Of a DNA stretch of 44,146 nucleotides, positions 38,497 through 44,146 are shown piece by piece; positions within the stretch are counted from its first letter, which is position 1, and each line of letters begins with the position of its first letter. The translations under genes and the position numbers were made by a program. The stretch spans positions 1 through 44,146 of the forward strand of contig JAOUNA010000006.1 of the NCBI GenBank assembly GCA_029881215.1. The letters run 5' to 3'. Source of the stretch: Myxococcales bacterium (GTDB lineage: Bacteria > Myxococcota_A > UBA9160 > SMWR01). Below the pieces are notes generated by a model. The model made no database searches and was not told where the DNA came from. It was given only the letters and a program-made list of their open reading frames with translations.

Positions 38497-39276
38497 TCAG
38501 ACGCTCAGAGTTTGCAGTGTTTTCGCGTAGAAGTCACGCAGGGCCCGGGTGACATCGCGGGCGGCGCTGGCACGGGGCTCGCGGTCTCCGACCAGCGAGC
38601 GCGGGTCGAGGACCTCGCCGACCTCGATGCTGAAGCGGAGCTTTTCGTCCGGAACGTCGTACCACTTCTGACCGCGCATCAGCGACGCCGGCTCGCAACG
38701 GATCACGACGGGGAGAATGGGCGCCTGGCTGCTGAGGGCGACGTGTGCCGCGCCGCGCCGGAAGGTTCCCAGCTGTCCCTTCGGGGAGCGCGTACCTTCG
38801 GGAAATAGCAGCACGCGGCGGCCCTGCTGCAGTCGCTCCGCGCAGGCTGCGAGCACGTCCTCACCGAGGTCGTTGGGGATGTAGCCGGCCGACGTCACCA
38901 CGCCGCGCATGAACGGGTTCGACCAGGCCTCCCGCTTCACGACGCAATCGAGCTGGGGCATCAGGCTTCCGAGCATCACGACGTCGAGCAGCGTGGGGTG
39001 GTTGGCCACGATCAGGCGCGCGCTCGGCGCGCGGAGCCGCTCCGCGCCGTGCACGGAGAGTTCGACGAGCCCGAGCAGCTTCATGAAGCGAACGAAGGCG
39101 CGAAACGTCCAGTGCACCAGGCGCTGCACGCGGAACTCTCCCACGCGCGGGTCGCTGGAGCAGCGCTTCGCGGCGGGGTACACGCTGAGTCCGAGGGCAA
39201 CGCCCAGCAGACCGAACAGCGCAAACGCGGCGCCGGTTCCGACGATGCGCCCCCAGCGAGACACGCGTCTCCGCAT
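38497..39276 (-). CDS. PlsC-like acyltransferase (copy 2)
   Basis: The protein has an N-terminal hydrophobic segment (IVGTGAAFALFGLLGVALGL), the acyltransferase motif IVANHPTLLDVVML (HX4D), LLFPEGTRSPKG and LPVVIRCEPASLM, as in copy 1. It is 260 residues long from ATG 39276. ATG 39294 is in frame but lies upstream of the TACGAT hexamer that ends 8 nt before 39276, so 39276 is preferred. It opens the minus-strand unit PlsC 2, ACP3, LpxL 2, KS3 and is divergent from the aldo/keto reductase. Confidence 0.82.
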   Translation of the reverse strand: MRRRVSRWGRIVGTGAAFALFGLLGVALGLSVYPAAKRCSSDPRVGEFRVQRLVHWTFRAFVRFMKLLGLVELSVHGAERLRAPSARLIVANHPTLLDVVMLGSLMPQLDCVVKREAWSNPFMRGVVTSAGYIPNDLGEDVLAACAERLQQGRRVLLFPEGTRSPKGQLGTFRRGAAHVALSSQAPILPVVIRCEPASLMRGQKWYDVPDEKLRFSIEVGEVLDPRSLVGDREPRASAARDVTRALRDFYAKTLQTLSV

Positions 39277-39284
39277 GAGGGGGC

Positions 39285-39290
39285 ATCGTA
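39285..39290 (-). promoter_or_regulatory. -10-like TACGAT, 8 nt before the PlsC 2 start
   Basis: TACGAT (minus strand; 4 of 6 consensus matches) ends 8 nt before ATG 39276. No Shine-Dalgarno lies between. Candidate leaderless promoter of the minus-strand unit. Confidence 0.4.
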
Positions 39291-39349
39291 CCATGGCCCG
39301 GGTCGCGCACCGGGGGCGCCCGCGCAGGCGCGCCGACCGCATGCGCCGC

Positions 39350-39355
39350 TAGGCT
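39350..39355 (+). promoter_or_regulatory. -10-like TAGGCT ahead of the aldo/keto reductase
   Basis: TAGGCT lies 31 nt before GTG 39387, leaving space for the clear GGGAGGGA ribosome site. It is the same form as at the antiporter gene. Confidence 0.3.
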
Positions 39356-39386
39356 CTCGCGCAGGCCAGGCAGGGGAGGGAGCGGT

Positions 39387-40607
39387 GTGAGCGAGCGAAG
39401 CGGCATCGATCGGCGGGAGTTTCTCAAGCGCGGTGCGATCGCAGGCGTCGGCATCGGACTGGCGCCGCTCGGCGCGGGCGCCGCGGCGGAGCCGCCCGGC
39501 GTGCGCCGCCGCGTGCGCCTGGGGCGCACGGAGCTGCGCATCCCGGACATCGGCTTCGGCAGCAGCCGACTGGACGGGGACGAGGACCTGGTGCGCCACG
39601 CGCTCGAGCGCGGCGTCACCTACTTCGACACCGCTGAGAGCTACACGGACGGCCGCTCCGAGAGTACGCTGGGACGCGCCCTGAAGGGCGTGCGCGACCG
39701 CGTGACCCTCGCGAGCAAGGTGGAGGCCGGCGCGGACGACGGCCGCGAGAAGCTGATGCAGGCGCTCGAGGGCAGCTTGCGCCGGCTGCAGACAGATCAC
39801 ATCGATGTGTACTTCAACCACGCCGTGAACGACGTGGCGCGACTCGAGAACCCCGAGTGGCCCGAGTTCGCCTCGCGCGCCCGGGAGCAGGGCAAGATCC
39901 GCTTCACCGGCGTCTCGGGACACGGCGGGCGCCTCGGGAAGTGCCTCGAGGTCGCCATCGATCGCGACCTCGCCGACGTGCTGCTCGTCGCGCACAACTT
40001 CGGGCAGGATCCGGCGTTCTACGAGCGGTTCACCGCGGCCTTCGATTTCGTCGCGATCCAACCCGATCTGCCGCGCCTGATGGCGAAGGCGAAGGAGAAG
40101 GACATCGGGGTCATTGCGATGAAGACGCTGCGCGGAGCGCGCCTGAACGACATGCGGCCCTATGAGAAGGACGGCGCCACATTCGCCCAGGCCGCGCTTC
40201 GCTGGACGCTGTCCAGCGCGCACGTGGACGCGCTCGTCATCAGCATGACCAGTGCGGAGCTGGTGGACGAGGTCCTGGGCGCTTCGGGCAGCGGTGCGCC
40301 GACGCGGGAAGATCTCGCGCTGCTGGCGCGCTACGAGCAGCGCAACGGATCGGTCCAATGCCGTTACGGCTGCAGCGGATGTGCTGGCGCGTGTCCCGAC
40401 GGCGTGCCGATCGCCGAGGTACTGCGCACGCAGATGTATGCCCGCGACTACGAGGATCTGGCCTTCGCCCGGCGGGAGTACGCGCGACTCGATCGCAGCG
40501 CCTCGCCGTGCGTGGCGTGCGCGCATCGCAGCTGCGCGGGCGCGTGCCCGCACGGCCTGGGAATCGCCGACCTGACGGGATCCGCGCACGCGCTGCTGGC
40601 CGGCTAG
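39387..40607 (+). CDS. Tat-exported aldo/keto reductase with C-terminal Fe-S cysteines
   Basis: A twin-arginine signal (DRREFLKRG then a hydrophobic stretch to LGAGAAAE) precedes an aldo/keto reductase barrel with VTYFDTAESYTDGRSE, ASKVEAG, HIDVYFNHAVND and GVIAMKTLRG. The C-terminus has two Cys groups, CRYGCSGCAGACPDGVPI and CVACAHRSCAGACPHG, resembling ferredoxin-type [4Fe-4S] sites found in this AKR subfamily. Export with a bound cofactor would explain the Tat signal. The 406-residue length is usual for the subfamily. Start GTG 39387 with GGGAGGGA upstream. Its substrate is unknown. Confidence 0.85.
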   Translation: MSERSGIDRREFLKRGAIAGVGIGLAPLGAGAAAEPPGVRRRVRLGRTELRIPDIGFGSSRLDGDEDLVRHALERGVTYFDTAESYTDGRSESTLGRALKGVRDRVTLASKVEAGADDGREKLMQALEGSLRRLQTDHIDVYFNHAVNDVARLENPEWPEFASRAREQGKIRFTGVSGHGGRLGKCLEVAIDRDLADVLLVAHNFGQDPAFYERFTAAFDFVAIQPDLPRLMAKAKEKDIGVIAMKTLRGARLNDMRPYEKDGATFAQAALRWTLSSAHVDALVISMTSAELVDEVLGASGSGAPTREDLALLARYEQRNGSVQCRYGCSGCAGACPDGVPIAEVLRTQMYARDYEDLAFARREYARLDRSASPCVACAHRSCAGACPHGLGIADLTGSAHALLAG

Positions 40608-40628
40608 CGCGGTGTGCGAGGGGGGCGC

Positions 40629-42173
40629 ATGAACGGGGCCGAGAGTCTGCTTCGGACCGCCGCGGCCGCCGGCCTCGAAGTCTGCTTCGCCAATCCGGGC
40701 ACCACCGAGATGCCCCTGGTCGTGGCCCTCGACGCGGCGCCGCAGCTGCGGGCGGTGCTCGGCCTGTTCGAGGGGGTATGCACCGGCGCGGCCGACGGAT
40801 ACGGGCGCATGGCGGGACGGCCCGCGCTCACCCTGCTGCACTGCGGTCCGGGGTTCGCGAACGGGATCGCGAATCTGCACAATGCGCGGCGCGCGCGCAC
40901 GCCCGTGGTGAACCTGATCGGCGACCACGCGACCTGGCACGCCGCAGCCGACGCGCCCCTCGCTTCGGACATCGAGTCGCTGGCGCGTCCGGTCTCGGGC
41001 TGGCTGCGCAGGGCGTCGAGTGGCAGCCGGCTGGCCTCGGATGGGGCACACGCGATCCGGGCCGCGTGCACGCCGCCCGGCCAGGTCGCGAGCCTGATCG
41101 TGCCGCACGACATCCAGTGGTGCGACGCGGCGCAGGCGGCGGAGCCGCTCGCGCCGCCCGAGGCGCCTCGCTGCGACGGGACGGCGATCGCGGCAGCGGT
41201 CACGGCGCTGCGCGCTGAGGGTCGCGCCGCGTTGCTGCTCGGCGGCGCAGCCCTCGCAGACGTCGGTCTGCGCGCGGCCGGCCGCATCGCGCGGGCCACG
41301 CGCTGTACACTGATTCACGACACATTCGTGGCGCGGCTCGAGCGCGGCAGCGGTCTGCCCCGCGTCGAGCGACTGCCTTACTTCCCCGAGCAGGCGCGCG
41401 AGCTGTTGGGCGGCTTCCAGCGCCTGATTCTGGTGGGTGCGCGCGATCCGGTGGCGTTCTTCGGTTATCGAGACCAGCCGAGCCGCCTGGCACCGCCGAC
41501 GCTCGCAGTGCTCGAGCTCGCCTCCGCGGAGTCGGACGGGGTCGCTGCGCTCGAGGCGCTGGCGGAAGATCTCGGCGCGCGCGAGGCCTGGGCCGACGAG
41601 GATCCGGGGAAGCGCCCCGATCGGCCGAGCGGCGCGCTGAGTGTCGGCAGCCTGGGGCAGGCACTCGCGGCGCTCCAGGGCGAGGGCGCCATCGTGGTGG
41701 ACGAGGCCGCCACGAGCGGGATCGCGTACCACGCCCACGCGCGTCACGCGCCCCGGCACACGGTGCTCGGCCTCACGGGCGGCGCCATCGGTCAGGGCTT
41801 GCCGTGCGCTGTGGGCGCGGCGATCGCGTGTCCGCAGCGCAAGGTGATCGCGCTGCAGGCGGATGGCGGTGCGATGTACACGCTGCAGTCGCTGTGGACC
41901 GCGGCTCGCGAAGGGCTCGACATCGTCGCCGTGATCTGCGCGAATCGCGCCTACCGAATCCTGCAGGTGGAGCTGGCGCGCGCCGGCGTGAGCGCGCCCG
42001 GTCCCAAGGCCGCGGCGCTCACCGCGCTCGATTCCCCGGCACTCGACTGGGTGGCGCTCGCGCGCGGCATGGGACTTCCCGGGGTGCGCACGGAGACGGC
42101 GGATGCCTTTGCGGCCGCGCTCGAGCGCGCGTTGGCGGAGCCGGGTCCGGTGCTGATCGAGGCCGTGCTGTAG
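40629..42173 (+). CDS. thiamine-diphosphate-dependent enzyme (acetolactate synthase/benzoylformate decarboxylase type)
   Basis: The 514-residue protein has the three-domain TPP-enzyme plan: NPGTTEMPLVVAL and the catalytic Glu in LGLFEGVCTGAADGYGRMAG at the N-terminus, a central domain, and the TPP/Mg motif ADGGAMYTLQSLW...NRAYRIL near the end. Members catalyse decarboxylation or carboligation of 2-keto acids. No small regulatory subunit (IlvH) follows, so a canonical branched-chain role is unlikely. ATG 40629 has GAGGGGGG just upstream. The substrate is not evident. Confidence 0.85.
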   Translation: MNGAESLLRTAAAAGLEVCFANPGTTEMPLVVALDAAPQLRAVLGLFEGVCTGAADGYGRMAGRPALTLLHCGPGFANGIANLHNARRARTPVVNLIGDHATWHAAADAPLASDIESLARPVSGWLRRASSGSRLASDGAHAIRAACTPPGQVASLIVPHDIQWCDAAQAAEPLAPPEAPRCDGTAIAAAVTALRAEGRAALLLGGAALADVGLRAAGRIARATRCTLIHDTFVARLERGSGLPRVERLPYFPEQARELLGGFQRLILVGARDPVAFFGYRDQPSRLAPPTLAVLELASAESDGVAALEALAEDLGAREAWADEDPGKRPDRPSGALSVGSLGQALAALQGEGAIVVDEAATSGIAYHAHARHAPRHTVLGLTGGAIGQGLPCAVGAAIACPQRKVIALQADGGAMYTLQSLWTAAREGLDIVAVICANRAYRILQVELARAGVSAPGPKAAALTALDSPALDWVALARGMGLPGVRTETADAFAAALERALAEPGPVLIEAVL

Positions 42174-42178
42174 GCGCC

Positions 42179-43246
42179 CTACGCGCTCGGATCGCGCGCT
42201 GCGTGCGGCAACGCATCGCGCGTGAGCACGCGCTCGAGATCCCAGGCGATCTGCTCCAGCGCGCAGCGCGCCGCGGGAACGGCGCCGCCGAGCGCGCTGA
42301 AACCGTGACACAGCGCTTCGCAGCAGCGATGCGCAACGGGGACGCCCGCGCCGCGCAGGCGGCTGGCGTATTCGGCAGCTTCGTCGCAGAGTGGATCGAA
42401 GCCCGCCGCCACGATCAGGGCGGGAGGCAGCGCCGAGAGGTCGGGAGCCAGCAGCGGCCAGGCGCGCGGATCGTCCCGTTCGGCGTCGCTGCCCAGATAG
42501 TGGGCGAGACACCAGCGCACGTCTTCGCGTGTCAGCGGTGCTGCATCGCCGAAGTCCCGGTACGATGCGCCGTCCGCGCAGGCGATCAGCCAGGGGTACA
42601 CGAGCAGCTGGAGGCGGGGCAGTGAATGGCCGCGCCGCACGGCTTGCTGGCAGATCGCCGCGGCCAGCGTTGCGCCCGCTCCGTCCCCGCCCACCAGAAT
42701 CCGCTGCGCGTCGCCGCCGATCTCTCCGGCGTGTTCGCGCGCCCACGCGAACGCGGCGTACGCGTCATCGTGCGCGGCGGGGAAGCGATGCTCCGGTGCC
42801 AGGCGGTAGCCGACGGAAGCGACGACACAGCGCGCGGTTTCGGCCAGGAGCGTGCAGAACGCTTCACACAGGTCGAGATCGCCGACCACGAAGCCACCCT
42901 GATGGAAGTAGAGCAGCAGCGGGCGCGGCCCGTCGAGGTGGGGCGGGCGATACGCGCGCAGCGGAATCACGCCCGCGGCCCCCGGGATGCCCCGCTGCTC
43001 GCGCTCGATGCTCGCTCGCGGTGGCCCCGCGAGCGCTGCTGCGGCGGCGCGCACACGATCCCGCGCGGCGGCCGGCGTGAGCGCGTGGAGCGGCGGCTCG
43101 GCCGCGCGCCGCGCGAGCAGCGCGAGCCTCGCATCGAGCGTCCGCCCGCGGCGCTGCGGCGGGGTGGCTTCCGACCCGAGCCGTAGCCAGGCGTCTGGAG
43201 CGCGAGCCAGCGAACGCGCGGCCCAGCGCTGAAGGATCTTCAGCAT
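42179..43246 (-). CDS. HSL-family alpha/beta hydrolase with Gly replacing the nucleophile
   Basis: The 355-residue protein is a hormone-sensitive-lipase-type alpha/beta hydrolase: oxyanion motif YFHQGGFVVGD (normally HGGG), SVGYRLAPEHRFPAAHDD, the elbow LVGGDGAGATLAA (normally GDSAG), DPLCDEA and CHGFSAL for Asp and His. Gly189 stands where the nucleophilic Ser should be (codon GGA at 42680-42682, minus strand), so it may be inactive as an esterase. The N-terminal cap (about residues 1-100) is Arg/Ala-rich. Start ATG 43246. Divergent from the antiporter gene. Confidence 0.82.
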   Translation of the reverse strand: MLKILQRWAARSLARAPDAWLRLGSEATPPQRRGRTLDARLALLARRAAEPPLHALTPAAARDRVRAAAAALAGPPRASIEREQRGIPGAAGVIPLRAYRPPHLDGPRPLLLYFHQGGFVVGDLDLCEAFCTLLAETARCVVASVGYRLAPEHRFPAAHDDAYAAFAWAREHAGEIGGDAQRILVGGDGAGATLAAAICQQAVRRGHSLPRLQLLVYPWLIACADGASYRDFGDAAPLTREDVRWCLAHYLGSDAERDDPRAWPLLAPDLSALPPALIVAAGFDPLCDEAAEYASRLRGAGVPVAHRCCEALCHGFSALGGAVPAARCALEQIAWDLERVLTRDALPHAARDPSA

Positions 43247-43317
43247 GGGAGGCGAGCCTGCCCGCTCGCGCAGCCGGGCACAAGTCGCAGCATGGCGCCG
43301 ATGCGTGCCGGTCGATG

Positions 43318-43323
43318 TAGGCT
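43318..43323 (+). promoter_or_regulatory. -10-like TAGGCT, 10 nt before the antiporter start
   Basis: TAGGCT ends 10 nt before ATG 43334 with no Shine-Dalgarno (CCCCTCC lies between). Candidate leaderless promoter in the 87-base divergent gap. Confidence 0.35.
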
Positions 43324-43333
43324 CCCCTCCGAC

Positions 43334-44146
43334 ATGCCGGCCCAACCCGCTTTCACCCTGGTGTTGGCCCTGGCGGTGGGCATCCTGGCCCAGGCGCTGG
43401 CTCGGCATCTGCGCGTGCCCGGCATCGTGCTGCTGCTTCTCGCCGGGGTCATGCTGGGGCCCGACGGTGTCGGGTGGATCACACCGCACTCGCTGGGCGA
43501 CGGTCTGCTCGCGATCGTGCATCTCGCGGTCGCGGTGATCCTGTTCGAGGGAGGTCTGAACCTCGAAATCTCCCGGCTGCGTCGGGCGCAGGCGCCGATC
43601 CGACGCCTCGTGACGCTCGGCGCCGCCGTCACCATGCTCGGCGCTGCGCTCGCCGTGCACGCGGTCTACGCCGTGAGCTTCCTCCAGGCGCTGCTCTTCG
43701 GCAGCCTCGTCGTGGTGACCGGGCCGACGGTGATTGGCCCGCTGGTGCAGGAGCTGCGCCTGCGGCAGCGCGTCGCGACGGTGCTCGAGGCCGAGGGTGT
43801 GCTGATCGATCCGGTCGGGGCGATCGTCGCCGTGCTGATGCTCGAACTCACCCTGGCCCCCGGCAGCGCCTCGTTCTCGGGTGAGGCCGTCGAGCTGCTG
43901 CTGCGCCTCGGCTTTGGCGCCTGCGCCGGGATCCTGGCCGGCTTCGCGATCGCCTTCCTGCTGCGCCTGCGCCACGTCGTGCCGGAGGGACACGAGAACA
44001 TCTTCGTGCTGGCGATGGTACTGCTGCTCTTCCAGGGCTGCGATGAAGTCGTGTCGGAGAGCGGCATCCTGGCGGTCGTCGTGGCCGGCGTCGTCGTGGG
44101 AAATCTGCGCACGCACGTCGACCGCGACCTGCGCGAGTTCAAGGAT
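43334..44146 (+). CDS. CPA1-type cation/proton antiporter (N-terminal part, runs off the window)
   Basis: An open frame from ATG 43334 reaches the window edge (271 codons). It has about eight TM segments, with VPGIVLLLLAGVMLGP, ILFEGGLNLEI, the ion-site region EAEGVLIDPVGAIVAV (an Asp in the place of the ND motif) and FVLAMVLLLFQGCDEVVSESGILAVVVAGVVVGN. This is the pattern of NhaP-like Na+/H+ or K+/H+ antiporters of the inner membrane. The C-terminal domain, often TrkA-like, would lie outside the window. Confidence 0.85.
   Translation, partial: MPAQPAFTLVLALAVGILAQALARHLRVPGIVLLLLAGVMLGPDGVGWITPHSLGDGLLAIVHLAVAVILFEGGLNLEISRLRRAQAPIRRLVTLGAAVTMLGAALAVHAVYAVSFLQALLFGSLVVVTGPTVIGPLVQELRLRQRVATVLEAEGVLIDPVGAIVAVLMLELTLAPGSASFSGEAVELLLRLGFGACAGILAGFAIAFLLRLRHVVPEGHENIFVLAMVLLLFQGCDEVVSESGILAVVVAGVVVGNLRTHVDRDLREFKD

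Noticed and set aside
42170-42182. Small inverted repeat GTAGG-CGC-CCTAC between the TPP-enzyme and hydrolase stops
   Set aside because: A 5-bp stem without a T-run is too weak to call a terminator, although its position between convergent genes is suitable.
39081-42746. A very long open frame on the minus strand opposite the aldo/keto reductase and TPP-enzyme genes
   Set aside because: High GC removes stop codons, so antisense frames stay open. It has no domain and is Arg/Ala-rich; the plus-strand genes have clear family motifs. The same applies to other long antisense frames over the pigment genes.
1-44146. CRISPR arrays, tRNA or rRNA genes, insertion sequences, prophage
   Set aside because: No direct-repeat series, cloverleaf or rRNA-like stretch, transposase or integrase was found in the gaps or genes.

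Overview
The window is a high-GC, gene-dense stretch of a Gram-negative bacterial chromosome. It has outer-membrane lipid acyltransferases, a LolA-like carrier, putative lipoproteins, twin-arginine (Tat) signals and a type IV prepilin. GC-rich third positions, many GTG/TTG starts and the pilin style would fit a myxobacterial or other 'deltaproteobacterial' lineage; that assignment is inference. I found no rRNA, tRNA, insertion sequence or CRISPR array.

Left part (1-13.6 kb): minus-strand genes for a class III aminotransferase, a LuxE-like acyl-protein synthetase and the start of a further gene (possibly the LuxC-type reductase). Then come folK, a thiamine-binding MTH1187-family protein, an APS reductase (cysH), a Tat-exported flavin split-barrel protein, a fumarylacetoacetate-hydrolase-family enzyme, a small secreted protein, a large orphan membrane histidine kinase, bioA, a PEGA-like secreted protein, a DAO-family flavoprotein, a SRPBCC protein and a pilin gene that seems to carry two compensating frameshifts.

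Central part (13.6-39.3 kb): about 26 genes forming an aryl-polyene (APE)-type type II polyketide pigment locus. It has the expected core: an aromatic amino acid ammonia-lyase for the starter, an acyl-AMP ligase fused to an ApeI-like dehydratase, ACPs, a KS with an adjacent CLF-like partner lacking the catalytic Cys, a separate FabF-like KS, a ketoreductase and an ApeP-like dehydratase. It also has GT2, LpxL-type and PlsC-type transferases and an export block (LolA-like, MMPL/RND exporter, DUF3261 lipoprotein). Unusual additions are (i) a flavin-dependent-halogenase-like protein with Lys and WxWxIP signatures, (ii) a CrtI-like desaturase/isomerase, (iii) a second ligase-ACP-condensation-like acyltransferase-flavoprotein unit, and (iv) duplicate PlsC, LpxL and COG4648 genes. 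A halogenated and/or conjugated aryl-polyene-like lipid is the main hypothesis.

Right part (39.3-44.1 kb): a Tat-exported aldo/keto reductase with Fe-S cysteines, a thiamine-diphosphate enzyme, an HSL-family hydrolase whose nucleophilic Ser is Gly, and the start of a CPA1-type cation/proton antiporter.

Several transcription units begin with a TAnnnT hexamer only 7-10 nt before the start codon and without a Shine-Dalgarno sequence, which suggests leaderless mRNAs.
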